Positions 34,888 through 43,293 of a stretch of 43,572 nucleotides of DNA are shown in pieces. A program made the translations under genes and the position numbers. How positions within the stretch are numbered: the stretch's first letter is position 1; every line of letters starts with the position of its first letter. Location of the stretch: contig CALXLX010000044.1 in NCBI GenBank assembly GCA_944389315.1, positions 1-43,572 of the forward strand, written 5' to 3'. This stretch comes from an uncultured Opitutales bacterium. Lineage in GTDB: Bacteria; Verrucomicrobiota; Verrucomicrobiia; Opitutales; Intestinicryptomonadaceae. The notes under the pieces were generated by a model. That model was not told the origin of the DNA. It saw only the letters and a list, made by a program, of their open reading frames with translations, and searched no databases.

Positions 34888-35921
34888 GGCAAAGTCCTGT
34901 ATCTTGTGTTGGCCAGAAGGTTCTCAAGACCGAGCAGAATTAGAGCCGCTATCACGGGCCAGGCGAAAAGCTCCGTATAGGTGGTGAAGCTTCTCAGCTT
35001 TACGCTGGTCTTTTCGAGTTTGTCTATCTGGTTGTAGATTGAACGAAGTTGAGCGAAATCCATGGCGCGGTAGAATTTCCCGTCCGTCATTTCTGCGATG
35101 TTCTCGAGGGTCGACTGGTCCATTGAGCTGTGGGCGTCCCCGCCGTAAACCGGCCTGCCGCGGTTGTCGCGCAGAAGTTTTCCCGATTCGTCGAGGCGCG
35201 CCATTGGCACTATGCCGTTTTCGCCGGCGGCTATGGTGTATATCTTTATGTCGAAACTCTTTGCGGCCTCCGCGGCGGCCAGCGGCGTTATCTTGCCTGC
35301 GTTGTTCTCGCCGTCGGTCAGAAGTATTATGACTTTGGATTTCGAGTTCTTGACCTCGCGCAGGCAGTTTACGCTCATGGCTATGGCTGAACCTATCGCC
35401 GTGCGGTTGCCGTCTATCACGCCTATCTCAAGCCTGTCGAGATTCTTCAAAAGCCAGTCGTGGTCGAGCGTTATGGGCGAGACAAGAAAGGGGTTTGCCG
35501 CGAAGGCTATCATGCCTATTCTGTCGTTCGGGCGCTTTTTTATAAATTCGTCGACAACCCTCTTTACTGCGTCGAGCCTCGTGAGCATCTCGTTTGCCCC
35601 GCGCGAGAAATCCAGCGCCGACATGGAGCCCGACACGTCCACCGCAAGCATTATGTCTATGCCGCTTTCCTCCCTCTCGCTGTATCCCTCGCCGAGCCTC
35701 GGGCGCGCCAGCGCCACTATTATCAGCGCCAGCGCGAGTATGCGCAGCGTAAAGAGCAGAGAGCCCATGCGGGTCTTCCTGCGCTTCATGGCCACTTTCG
35801 CTATGGCCACGCTCGAAAAGAGCAGTGTAGCCCCCTTGCCGCTCTTCGAGCGCAGAAACGCCAGAATGGGCAGGGCGAGCAAAAGCCATAGAAATTCGGG
35901 GTTGTTAAATTCAAAATTCAT
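34884..35921 (-). CDS. batA: BatA-like membrane vWA protein
   Basis: A 345-residue protein: an N-terminal membrane helix (about 9-24, PEFLWLLLALPILAFL), second helix (about 55-73), LARPRLG motif, vWA domain with MIDAS D95-V-S97-G-S99, later metal-site segment LLTDGENNAG, and a C-terminal membrane helix (about 320-338). The order helix-helix-vWA-helix is BatA. The frame is open further upstream to 36017, but the ATG at 35921 forms an ATGA overlap with the preceding gene and gives the family start MNFEFNNPEFLW. It overlaps batB-batC at 34884-34887 in the same way. Confidence 0.92.
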   Translation of the reverse strand: MNFEFNNPEFLWLLLALPILAFLRSKSGKGATLLFSSVAIAKVAMKRRKTRMGSLLFTLRILALALIIVALARPRLGEGYSEREESGIDIMLAVDVSGSMSALDFSRGANEMLTRLDAVKRVVDEFIKKRPNDRIGMIAFAANPFLVSPITLDHDWLLKNLDRLEIGVIDGNRTAIGSAIAMSVNCLREVKNSKSKVIILLTDGENNAGKITPLAAAEAAKSFDIKIYTIAAGENGIVPMARLDESGKLLRDNRGRPVYGGDAHSSMDQSTLENIAEMTDGKFYRAMDFAQLRSIYNQIDKLEKTSVKLRSFTTYTELFAWPVIAALILLGLENLLANTRYRTLP

Positions 35922-36544
35922 TTTTCGGTCTTGTGATTTTCTTCCGCGGTTGCTTTTTTCTCGGCGGCGTCTTTCGGGTTCTCTCGGCGGCGGTTGTCCG
36001 ACTGTATAAAGTCGCACGCGATGTCGAAAAGCTCGTCCCTCTCGGCCGCCATGAAGGAATGTTTTGCAAACTTTGCCATGTCGGCAAGCTTGAGCATCTT
36101 TGAGAGCTTCTCCCTGGAGGCTTCGTCAAACTCGTTTGAGCTTGCGGCCGCGGCGATGAATTCCGGCGTGGTCTGCTCGGGAGCGGGTATGCCGCATACA
36201 GCGCCTATGTAGCCTCTGACCGCGTCGGATATGCGCTCCGCGTATTTCTTCTCGCCGTCGGCTTCCGGCTGGGCCTTCGCCCGCATCAGCAGCAGCATGG
36301 CGGCCTCGTACGGAGTCGGTTTCGGAGCGGGGGGGCGCCTGAAAATTATGTATAGGACAAGCCCCAATACCAGAACCCCAAGAAGAACGTACAGCCAGTA
36401 GCTCTCCCAGAAGCCCGCGCCTATCTTGCCGATGGGGGCGGCTATCTCCGGAAAGTTAACCCCGTCCGTCTGCGCCATAAGGCGCGCCCCGAAGGCCGCC
36501 GCCAATACCGCGGCGGACGCTAATTTCTTGCATGGAAAAAACAT
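35918..36544 (-). CDS. DUF4381-like membrane protein of the Bat operon
   Basis: A 208-residue protein with a signal-like start (about 1-24, ending RLMAQ), one transmembrane helix (about 50-68, YVLLGVLVLGLVLYIIF), then a cytoplasmic helical domain (about 80-185) with YAERISDAVRGYIGAVCGIPAPEQTTPEFI and KMLKLADMAKFA, and a Lys/Glu tail. The RGYI...TxxEF segment is typical of the DUF4381-like gene found between DUF58 and batA in many Bat operons. It starts 3 nt after the DUF58 stop and overlaps batA by ATGA. No activity is known. Confidence 0.82.
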   Translation of the reverse strand: MFFPCKKLASAAVLAAAFGARLMAQTDGVNFPEIAAPIGKIGAGFWESYWLYVLLGVLVLGLVLYIIFRRPPAPKPTPYEAAMLLLMRAKAQPEADGEKKYAERISDAVRGYIGAVCGIPAPEQTTPEFIAAAASSNEFDEASREKLSKMLKLADMAKFAKHSFMAAERDELFDIACDFIQSDNRRRENPKDAAEKKATAEENHKTEK

Positions 36545-36547
36545 TTT

Positions 36548-37471
36548 TCAAACGCCTCTCTTTCTTCTGTCGAAGAATTTTTTAAGCTCCACGGCAAAAG
36601 GCTCCCCTGCCGTAAGCTCTACGGAATCCACCCCTATGCGGGCAAGACCCTTGGCAAAAGCCTCCCTCCTTTTGAGGTTTAATTCTTCGTATGCCTTGCG
36701 GGCGCTCCTGCTTGAAGTGTCGAGCTCTACTATCTCCCCGGTTTCGGAGTCCTCCAGCGTTATTATGCCGACAGAAGGTATGCTTCTCTCCCTCTGATCC
36801 GATATCGAAAAACAGACAAGATCGTGCCTGCGGTTTGTCAGGTCGAGAGCCCGCATGACTTTGTCTTCGCCCTTCCCGTCGGGATCGGGCAGGCGCCCGT
36901 CGGGCCCCTGGAGAAAGTCGCTTATCAATATTACTATGGCGCGGCGCTTCAGCAGCCTGTTGATGTCGTCCAGCGTCTTGGCGATGTCCGTATTCCTGCG
37001 TTTCGGCTCGAAAAACAGAACCTCCCTTATCAGCCTCAAAATGTGCTCCCTGCCTTTGCGCGGCGGTATGAGCAGCTCTATGCCGTCCGTGAAAATTGCA
37101 AGGCCGACCTTGTCTCCGTTGCCGGCGGCGGAAAAAGCTATCGTGCTCGCTGCCTCGGCGGCAAGCTCGCGCTTGGAGGCGCTGGAGCTGCCGAAAGATT
37201 CGCTCGCGGAAAGATCGACAGCTATCATCACCGTCAGTTCGCGCTCCTCGCGGTAGGTCTTTACGTGCGCCTTGCCCGTGCGCGCGGTGACATTCCAGTC
37301 TATCGAGCGTATCTCGTCTCCGGGCTGGTACTCGCGGGATTCCTCGAAGTCCATGCCCCTGCCTTTGAATACGCTGTGATACGCTCCGGAAAGCGCCTCG
37401 GTGACGTCTCGGCGGGTGCGGATTTCTATTTTCCGCACCTTCTTGAGCATCTGTGAAACTCTGTCGTCCAT
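36548..37471 (-). CDS. DUF58 vWA-like protein
   Basis: A 307-residue soluble protein. The N-terminal DUF58 part has the hallmark FKGRGMDFEESREYQPGDEIRSIDWNVTAR (about 35-65, in two pieces), and a vWA fold follows with MIDAS-like D86-L-S88-A-S90 and the ILISDFL strand. DUF58 proteins are encoded next to moxR across bacteria and are thought to work with the MoxR AAA+ ATPase in assembling or activating partner complexes. It lies 9 nt after moxR and 3 nt before the DUF4381-like gene. No signal peptide or membrane helix. Confidence 0.93.
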   Translation of the reverse strand: MDDRVSQMLKKVRKIEIRTRRDVTEALSGAYHSVFKGRGMDFEESREYQPGDEIRSIDWNVTARTGKAHVKTYREERELTVMIAVDLSASESFGSSSASKRELAAEAASTIAFSAAGNGDKVGLAIFTDGIELLIPPRKGREHILRLIREVLFFEPKRRNTDIAKTLDDINRLLKRRAIVILISDFLQGPDGRLPDPDGKGEDKVMRALDLTNRRHDLVCFSISDQRERSIPSVGIITLEDSETGEIVELDTSSRSARKAYEELNLKRREAFAKGLARIGVDSVELTAGEPFAVELKKFFDRRKRGV

Positions 37472-37480
37472 CTTATTATA

Positions 37481-38470
37481 TTAGGGCACGGCCACCGTGG
37501 CCAGCACCTTGTCTATGATTTCCTCGCTGGATATGCCTTCGGCTTCGGCCTCGTAGCTGACTATTATCCTGTGGCGCAGCACGTCGGCGGCAATGTCCTT
37601 GACGTCCTGCGGGACAACGTATCCGCGCGCCTGCATGAAGGCGTGCGCCTTGGCGGCAAGCGCAAGCGCTATTGTAGCTCTGGGCGAGGCTCCAAACTGT
37701 ATCATGTTCTCCAAGTCGAGGCCGTAGTTCTTAGGTTCGCGCGTGGCGAAGACGATAGAGACGATGTAGTCTTTGATCTTGTCGTCGAGGTATATCTCGT
37801 CGACTATCCTGCGCGAATCGAGCAGCTGTTGCGGGGAGACTATCGTATTTATGGAAATCTCGCTCAGGGTTTTGCCCATCAGGTCGAGTATCTCCCTCTC
37901 CTCCGGCTTTGTCGGATAGCCAATCTTGAGCTTGAACATGAATCTGTCCACCTGAGCCTCTGGCAGCTGGTACGTTCCCTCCTGGTCTATCGGATTTTGC
38001 GTCGCCAGCACAAGGAAGGGCTCCGGAAGCTTGAAAGTCTCCCCGCCTATGGTAACCTGTCTTTCCTGCATGGCCTCAAGCAGGGCGCTTTGCACCTTCG
38101 CCGGGGCGCGGTTGATTTCGTCTGCAAGAATGAGATTTGCAAATATGGGGCCTTTCTGCGTCACGAACTTTCCGCTTTGCTGGTCGAATATCAGCGTGCC
38201 GATTATGTCGGAGGGCAGAAGGTCGGGCGTGAACTGGATTCTGTTGAACTTTGCGTCCATCGCCTGCGCGAGCGTTTTGACCGCCAGCGTTTTTGCCAAT
38301 CCCGGAACGCCCTCGAGCAGTATGTGGCCGTTCGCGAGCATGCCCTCTATAAGGCGGTCGACCAGGTACTTTTGGCCCACCACCGCTTTTGATATTTCGG
38401 AGCGCAACAGATTTGTCCAAGCCGAAGACGCCCTGACTTTGTCGTTAATGATTGCAAGGTTTGTACTCAT
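37481..38470 (-). CDS. moxR: MoxR-family AAA+ ATPase
   Basis: A 329-residue AAA+ chaperone-like ATPase. Walker A GVPGLAKT (54-61), Walker B LILADE (113-118) followed by INRAPAKVQSALLEAMQE, sensor 1 VLATQNPIDQEGTY, arginine-finger region EAQVDRF, and sensor 2 GASPRA near residue 270 are all present. Members use ATP to remodel or load vWA proteins such as the DUF58 and Bat proteins encoded just downstream. It starts the tightly spaced part of the Bat operon; 175 nt separate it from the upstream DNRLRE-like gene, where an own promoter is possible (a TATAAC lies close to the ATG, too near to be a certain -10). Confidence 0.96.
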   Translation of the reverse strand: MSTNLAIINDKVRASSAWTNLLRSEISKAVVGQKYLVDRLIEGMLANGHILLEGVPGLAKTLAVKTLAQAMDAKFNRIQFTPDLLPSDIIGTLIFDQQSGKFVTQKGPIFANLILADEINRAPAKVQSALLEAMQERQVTIGGETFKLPEPFLVLATQNPIDQEGTYQLPEAQVDRFMFKLKIGYPTKPEEREILDLMGKTLSEISINTIVSPQQLLDSRRIVDEIYLDDKIKDYIVSIVFATREPKNYGLDLENMIQFGASPRATIALALAAKAHAFMQARGYVVPQDVKDIAADVLRHRIIVSYEAEAEGISSEEIIDKVLATVAVP

Positions 38471-38645
38471 ATTCTTTTGTTATAATTGAAATCCTTAAGG
38501 GTGAAATTTTGCATAAATTGCTTATCGACCAATAAGAGCGGACCGTTAAGTCTGCAGATTTGAAATCTTCCGACAACTTCCCCGCCCAAGAGTTCCGAAA
38601 AACCCGGCGCTGCCCTCTTTTTGGAAGTTTATAGTTGGAGCATAT

Positions 38646-39785
38646 TTACTGGCTATTTTCCGCGCCCATTCCGGTAAATTCAAATACGATCTTGGGGAGC
38701 GGAACCGTGCTTGTGCTCGATGGATCTTCGGTGCCTCCTCCCTGGGCTTCGTTCGCGTCCTTGTTTGTGGAGTCATTTTCCCCGCCTTCTTCAGACGTTT
38801 TTCCGACATGTTTTGCGCGGTCTTGTTCCATAATCAAAGATGCAAGTTTGTCCTCGCGCAAAATAGCCCTCTCCAGAGCCGACGCGGATTCTCCTGGAAG
38901 CTTGCCTGCTGGGTTTGCCGCTGCGAGCCCGCCCGGAATCGGCACATGGCCGCCGTCCGCCGTGGCCGCTGCGCCGGCACCGCCTTGGCTTGCTGCTTCT
39001 GCAGCGCCCTTTGCGGCCCCGCTCTTATTGTGTTTTTCCACGCGCTTTTCCGCAGCGAGCTTTTCGGCCTCCTTATTTGCGTTGTAGTCTGCCGAGCATA
39101 TCAGCAGGCCTTCCGCCCCCGAGATTTGCTTCAGTATTATTGCCGCGTATTTTATGCTTTCACGCCCCGTGACGATGGAAAGCTTTCTGTCTGGCTCCTT
39201 GACTCCGCAGGCAAAGTTCAAAAATTCGCGCAGGCTGTCCTCGGCAAAAATTATCTTTCGGCTTTCGAGGAAATTTTCGTCGAGCAGGTCTACATGTATC
39301 TCGCCGAGGAACACTATGCCGGATGCGTCCATTTTTAGAGTGGCGCAGTCGTGCTTGGGAGCCGGAAATTTATGCTCACCGTCCCAGGATACGGGCGTCT
39401 TGGCCTCTGCAGGGTCGAAACATTCCTCGTCTATTACCGCATATACATTCATTTTAATTTTTGTGTTTTCGGCCTTCTCCTCGTCCGAAAGGGCGGGGGA
39501 CAGCTCGGGAAGCGCGTAGGCCGTAAGTTCGAGCCTGGCGTCTATAATCTTGCCTCCCTTGTCGGCAAGCAGCCCGTATTCGAGCGGTTCTATCTTGAAG
39601 GACAAATACGCCAGCGCTCCGTGCCCGTCGATTGAGGATACCCCGAGAAACGGCATTGAGGAGAAGTCCCTATCCGGCATTGTCTCGAATATGAAAGTGT
39701 CCGCGGATTCTCCTATTATTTCCGTGCCCCTTGCCTGCGACGAAAACAATGCCGCCAGGGATATTATTATTGTAAGCGTTCTCAT
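38646..39785 (-). CDS. Exported DNRLRE-like protein with low-complexity tail
   Basis: A 379-residue protein with a signal peptide (MRTLTIIISLAALFSSQARG). Residues about 22-200 resemble a DNRLRE/CBM96-like beta domain: SADTFIF, a bounded set of strands such as AYLSFKIEP and ARLELTAYALPEL, then LSIVTGRESIKYAAIILK. From about 240 it becomes Ala/Gly-rich (AAKGAAEAASQGGAGAAATA), then acidic and Ser/Asn/Thr-rich. DNRLRE domains bind glycans or occur in surface proteins, so a cell-surface role is likely (inference). I took the ATG at 39785 because the upstream extension to 39950 precedes the signal peptide. The gene is on the same strand as moxR, 175 nt upstream. Confidence 0.7.
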   Translation of the reverse strand: MRTLTIIISLAALFSSQARGTEIIGESADTFIFETMPDRDFSSMPFLGVSSIDGHGALAYLSFKIEPLEYGLLADKGGKIIDARLELTAYALPELSPALSDEEKAENTKIKMNVYAVIDEECFDPAEAKTPVSWDGEHKFPAPKHDCATLKMDASGIVFLGEIHVDLLDENFLESRKIIFAEDSLREFLNFACGVKEPDRKLSIVTGRESIKYAAIILKQISGAEGLLICSADYNANKEAEKLAAEKRVEKHNKSGAAKGAAEAASQGGAGAAATADGGHVPIPGGLAAANPAGKLPGESASALERAILREDKLASLIMEQDRAKHVGKTSEEGGENDSTNKDANEAQGGGTEDPSSTSTVPLPKIVFEFTGMGAENSQ

Positions 39786-39978
39786 GATACTTTTTCCGTT
39801 TTTATTTTTAGGAATATTTGTCGCTCTTGTCCAGTAGTTTATTCCGCACCAAAAGCGGCTGTAGCGCTTTGCCTTTGCCCGCCTTTTCAAGGATTTCTGC
39901 GCGGCTAAAACTCCATAGGCTTTTGCCGGAAAAATAGGGGCATGCCGCAAAAAAATAGGGGAATTTTAAAGAAAAGTA

Positions 39979-40006
39979 TTGCATTGAATATTTTTTATGC
40001 TACAAC
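39979..40006 (+). promoter_or_regulatory. Putative promoter of the first tRNA-Leu
   Basis: TTGCAT (39979-39984), 16-nt AT-rich spacer, TACAAC (40001-40006); the tRNA begins 18 nt later. Confidence 0.45.
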
Positions 40007-40023
40007 GATAACTTTCTTTTAAA

Positions 40024-40108
40024 GCTCAGGTGGTGAAATTGGTAGACACGTACGTTTGAGGTGCGTATGGCTTACGCCTTGCGGGTTCAAGTCCCGCCCT
40101 GAGCACCA
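40024..40108 (+). tRNA. tRNA-Leu (anticodon GAG)
   Basis: Class II tRNA. Acceptor GCTCAGG pairs with CCTGAGC; the anticodon stem TACGT/GCGTA holds loop TTGAGGT, anticodon GAG. Variable arm GGC-TTAC-GCC, T-loop GGTTCAAGTCC, and the 3' CCA is encoded. Confidence 0.97.
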
Positions 40109-40116
40109 CTTTTTAG

Positions 40117-40147
40117 CCCGCAAATCTTTCGGTTTGCGGGTTTTTTT
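40117..40147 (+). terminator. Terminator after tRNA-Leu(GAG)
   Basis: CCCGCAAA/TTTGCGGG stem, loop TCTTTCGG, T7 tract. The same stem-loop recurs after the second tRNA. Confidence 0.92.
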
Positions 40148-40312
40148 GTAGGTCCGGTTCTATAGGAATCTTTCTTATCGCCGGGGAAACCGTATATAGG
40201 GCCGACTGGCGGTTTCCGCATTCAAAAGTGTATTGCCGGATAAAAAATTTCCAACAATATCTTGACAGTAATTGAAAATGGCGATTTTCTCATACCCCAT
40301 AAAAATTTTGCC

Positions 40313-40398
40313 GCTCAGGTGGTGAAATTGGTAGACACGCATGATTCAGGTTCATGTGTCGTTGAGACATGCGGGTTCGAGTCCCGCCCTGAGCACCA
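40313..40398 (+). tRNA. tRNA-Leu (anticodon CAG)
   Basis: Class II tRNA with the same acceptor and D-arm sequences as the first. Anticodon stem CATGA/TCATG, loop TTCAGGT, anticodon CAG. Variable arm TGTC-GTTGA-GACA, encoded CCA. A TTGACA at 40262-40267 is a likely -35; the -10 is weak (TTTTCT). Confidence 0.97.
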
Positions 40399-40405
40399 TT
40401 ATTAG

Positions 40406-40440
40406 CCCGCAAATCTTTCGGTTTGCGGGTTTCTTTTTTT
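40406..40440 (+). terminator. Terminator after tRNA-Leu(CAG)
   Basis: Stem-loop identical to that at 40117-40140 (stem CCCGCAAA/TTTGCGGG and the same loop), then TTTCTTTTTTT. Confidence 0.92.
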
Positions 40441-40500
40441 GCGCAGGCAATGGTGCAAGATGCATAACTGGCATTTTTATTCGGCGCAATAGGCATAAAA

Positions 40501-40583
40501 CATAGGCGCCCAGGCTGGATTTATTCCGAACAATGCACCTCCATCTTCCGAAGAAAAAACCTTATCTCCCCGCGGCGCCTATG
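40501..40583. repeat. Inverted repeat upstream of thrE
   Basis: CATAGGCGCC (40501-40510) and GGCGCCTATG (40574-40583): 10-bp perfect arms, 63 nt apart. The interval has no ORF. It could be a closing stem of a structured leader RNA or a two-site operator in front of the exporter gene, whose ATG is 86 nt downstream. Confidence 0.45.
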
Positions 40584-40669
40584 CAAGGCATGCTAACTTC
40601 CAGTTTTGTGTTGATTCAAAATTTCCATCTTATAAATCTTTTTTCTTTTATTTCACACTTATTTCCCTT

Positions 40670-41968
40670 ATGCGGCGGAAGCAAGAAAACGTTGTGTCGG
40701 TAGAGGAGGTGTCTGACTTTCTCGCAGATTTTGCCATATCCCTGTTGGGGTCTGGCACGCAAACTTCCAGGGTGCTGCGAAATGTGGACAGGCTGGCGGA
40801 GGGTTTCGGGTATAAGGCTGAGACAATAATTCTGCCGAGGACTATAATAATGACTTTGTCCTCGCTTTCCGACATGTCGGTTTACCGCACCGTGGTGAGG
40901 AAAGTTGCCCCCATGCCTCTGAATTTCACCCTTCTGGCAAGACTCAGGATTTTGACATGGCAGGTGAGGCGCACAAAGATGAGTTTCGGCGAGTGCAAAC
41001 GCAGATACCAAGAGATCTTGTCTTTGCCCGCACTGTCCGGCTGGCCCCTGGTGTTTATAGTATCATTGGGAAATGCCGCATTTTGCCAGCTCTTCGGCGG
41101 TTTATACTCCATTCCACTAGTTTTTATAGGTACTTTCTTTGGATTCTCTGCAAAAACCTTTCTGCTCTCTCGCAAAATAAACACTCTGCTTTCCATTCTT
41201 ATCAGCGCGTTTGTATCCTCTTCTATAACGGGCGTCATGGTTAAAATCTTCGGATTTAAGACGGATATTGCCCTGTCTACGAGCGTCCTTTTTCTAATTC
41301 CAGGAGTGCCGCTTATAAACTCCGTAATAGACCTGATAGAAGGGCATGTGCTTGCGGGGATATCGCGCATGGTAAATGCCGTATCCATCATAATAGCAAT
41401 AGCGCTCGGCCTCGGGGCGACAATATTGCTGCTGAATATAAATTACCACCTGGAGTTTTCCCGCAGCGCCGTAAGCGGGGCGATGTATTCCGCCCTCGCA
41501 TTGGACGCAGTGTTTGCGGCGGTCGCTGGGATAGGCTTCGGCGCGGTTTTCAACCCTCCAAAAGCGGCTCTTGCGGCGGCGGGAGTCCTTGCGGCGGTGG
41601 GCCATTCGTTCAGATTCATGCTGATGAACGCATGTTCGATGGACATCACCCTTGCCACGCTTCTGGCGGCGTTTCTTATCGGAATAGGGGCGTTTGTTTT
41701 CGGGAGGGTGTCCAAATCTCCTGCGGAGACATGCGCATTTCCGGCGCTGCTGCCTATGGTACCCGGGCTTATGGCCTATAGGGCTTTCTTGTCTGTGCTG
41801 AAATTTCTGCACGCGCGGGATATGGACGCTGCCGCAAGGATTCTCCCGGATTTGTTCTCCTATGGATTTACCGCGGTCTTCGTGATATTCGCCATAGTTA
41901 TAGGCGCGTCTTTCGCGGTATTTTTGGATACTTTGTCCGTGAGGATGTCCGTCAAGGGGAATTCGTGA
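40670..41968 (+). CDS. thrE: ThrE-type threonine/serine exporter, fused two-domain form
   Basis: A 432-residue inner-membrane protein. The N-terminal ThrE domain (DUF1212, about residues 10-260) starts with a cytoplasmic part (VSDFLADFAISLLGSGTQTSRV) and runs into five helices, with GVPLINSVIDLIEGHVLAGISR as a typical block. The C-terminal ThrE_2 domain (DUF3815, about 275-430) has GIGFGAVFNPPKAALAAAG and PALLPMVPGLMAYRAFL. Together this gives about ten helices, as in the single-chain Corynebacterium ThrE. It exports threonine and serine; direct substrate evidence is lacking. No Shine-Dalgarno precedes the ATG. It is 91 nt upstream of ilvN on the same strand, and both concern amino acids derived from threonine or pyruvate. 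Confidence 0.9.
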   Translation: MRRKQENVVSVEEVSDFLADFAISLLGSGTQTSRVLRNVDRLAEGFGYKAETIILPRTIIMTLSSLSDMSVYRTVVRKVAPMPLNFTLLARLRILTWQVRRTKMSFGECKRRYQEILSLPALSGWPLVFIVSLGNAAFCQLFGGLYSIPLVFIGTFFGFSAKTFLLSRKINTLLSILISAFVSSSITGVMVKIFGFKTDIALSTSVLFLIPGVPLINSVIDLIEGHVLAGISRMVNAVSIIIAIALGLGATILLLNINYHLEFSRSAVSGAMYSALALDAVFAAVAGIGFGAVFNPPKAALAAAGVLAAVGHSFRFMLMNACSMDITLATLLAAFLIGIGAFVFGRVSKSPAETCAFPALLPMVPGLMAYRAFLSVLKFLHARDMDAAARILPDLFSYGFTAVFVIFAIVIGASFAVFLDTLSVRMSVKGNS

Positions 41969-42059
41969 CGTGATTTTTCCGCGTATTTGTCCGCCCCTTA
42001 AAAAAGCTTGCAAGAATATTTGCCAAGGGACATCATAGCCGGGTTATTTTTATTGCATT

Positions 42060-42569
42060 ATGAATCATACCATATCAGCGCTTGTCGAAAATAAGTTCGG
42101 CGTGCTCGCAAGGGTTGCGGGCATGTTCAGCGGACGCGGTTTTAACATTGAGACGCTAAATGTCGGGCCCATGTACGGCGGCAAATATTCGCGTATTACC
42201 GTAACGGTAAAGGACGGCCGCAACAGTGTGGACCAATGCGTAAAGCAGCTGTCGAAACTGGTCAATGTCATCGAGGTCGAGGATTTTGAAGATTCCGGGA
42301 AATTTGTTGCAAGGGAGCTTGTCATGATAAAAATAAAGTGCGACTCCTCCAACAGAACCGAGTTGCTTGAAATTGCCGGCCTTTTCAGGGGCAAGGTTAT
42401 AGATGTTGACAAGACCAGCCTGATAATAGAGTGCACGGGCAATCCTAATAAGATAAAGGCGTTCTTCGGCATGGTTGCGCCGTACGGCATCATAGAGATG
42501 GCCCGTACGGGCAATGTGGCTCTAAAGCGCGGAAAGGCTGCGGAGCTTTTCGATGAGGGTAAGGAATAG
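42060..42569 (+). CDS. ilvN: Acetolactate synthase regulatory small subunit
   Basis: A 169-residue regulatory subunit that activates IlvB and gives it valine feedback inhibition. The N-terminal ACT domain (about 2-75) has ENKFGVLARVAGMFSGRGFN with the valine-site residues G14 and N29 kept, followed by the family blocks CVKQLSKLVNVIEV, FRGKVIDVD and MARTGNVALKRG. Length matches bacterial IlvH/IlvN. The catalytic partner gene is about 24 kb away (16381-18213, opposite strand). The ATG has no ribosome-binding site but a T/A-rich leader. A terminator follows closely. Confidence 0.96.
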   Translation: MNHTISALVENKFGVLARVAGMFSGRGFNIETLNVGPMYGGKYSRITVTVKDGRNSVDQCVKQLSKLVNVIEVEDFEDSGKFVARELVMIKIKCDSSNRTELLEIAGLFRGKVIDVDKTSLIIECTGNPNKIKAFFGMVAPYGIIEMARTGNVALKRGKAAELFDEGKE

Positions 42570-42603
42570 GGGCCTTTCAAAAGCATTTATAGCTCTTCTT
42601 TTG

Positions 42604-42635
42604 CGCGCGCGGGTTTTCCCCACGCGCGTTTTTTT
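42604..42635 (+). terminator. Intrinsic terminator after ilvN
   Basis: CGCGCG and GGG pair with CCC and CGCGCG (small asymmetric bulge), TTTT loop, followed by T7. Confidence 0.85.
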
Positions 42636-42636
42636 G

Positions 42637-43060
42637 TATGCGGGTAAGGGCAAAGGGGGAGGGGGACATTGCGAAGTTTGCTTTTTTATAAGATAAGATT
42701 CGGGGAAAGTTCTGACTATGATGCCGCGCGGCGTAAATGCGGCGGGAATCTTGCAAAAGAAACAAAGGGGCAACCAACTTTAATTTGCCTTTGCAAGTCA
42801 TTGACTGCATGTAGGAGGCAAACTGCCGCATTATAGGCAGAACTTCCGCCACGCTCCCGCCATGCGCGCGTATCGCGGCTGAAAGCCGTTGCATAGCCGC
42901 TTACTGTTATCCAAATGTCCTGCTTGCCTTCGTTGCAAGGCCTGGGGGTAACTCAAAATTTAAAGTCTTTTCGCCGATATGCGTTCCCATTTTCGTCTGC
43001 CGCATATCTCCGATTCTTATTGATTTAATGAAATTTTTTTCGATAATATCTAAGGAGAAA
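42637..43060. other. Intergenic region without recognised gene
   Basis: GC-mixed DNA with a short hairpin (CTGCC/GGCAG near 42820-42840). I compared it by eye with tmRNA, RNase P and SRP RNA landmarks and found no match. Leftward open frames here lack starts and domains. Confidence 0.35.
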
Positions 43061-43231
43061 ATGAATCCTGAACCCACAGTTTGGTCTACTATTTTAGCGG
43101 TGCTAATAAGCATTGTGGTGTTTTTTGGTTTCTTGTTCTTCCTTTGTTTTATCAACGCCTTGTGGAAAATGGGCGGGAAGAGTTCCGACTTTAGAAATCG
43201 TCGAACCCCTCCGTTTGTTCCTCCATCTTGA
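43061..43231 (+). CDS. Small single-pass membrane protein (56 aa)
   Basis: MNPEPTVW, then a strong transmembrane helix (about residues 9-34, ending CFINALW), then a short basic, Pro-rich tail (KSSDFRNRRTPPFVPPS). AAGGAG lies 3 nt before the ATG, which decides this start over the longer frame at 43028. Function unknown. Small membrane proteins of this kind often modulate a larger complex, but no partner is evident. The helix and the ribosome-binding site support a real gene. Confidence 0.55.
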   Translation: MNPEPTVWSTILAVLISIVVFFGFLFFLCFINALWKMGGKSSDFRNRRTPPFVPPS

Positions 43232-43293
43232 TTTCATATTTGCGAATTTTTACATAGCGGTTTATTCCAATGAGGGTGTTTTAATCTATCTAC

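Noticed and set aside
35922..36017. Upstream extension of batA
   Set aside because: It runs through the end of the preceding gene; the ATGA overlap at 35918-35921 gives a better start.
39786..39950. Upstream extension of the DNRLRE-like gene
   Set aside because: It lies before the signal peptide and looks non-coding.
40290..40496. 68-codon leftward frame over the second tRNA
   Set aside because: It is antisense to a tRNA gene and its terminator; the apparent peptide (GAQGGTRTRMSQ) is the familiar tRNA-Leu artefact.
42637..43060. Structural RNA such as tmRNA, SRP RNA or RNase P RNA
   Set aside because: No conserved landmark sequences were found on either strand by eye.
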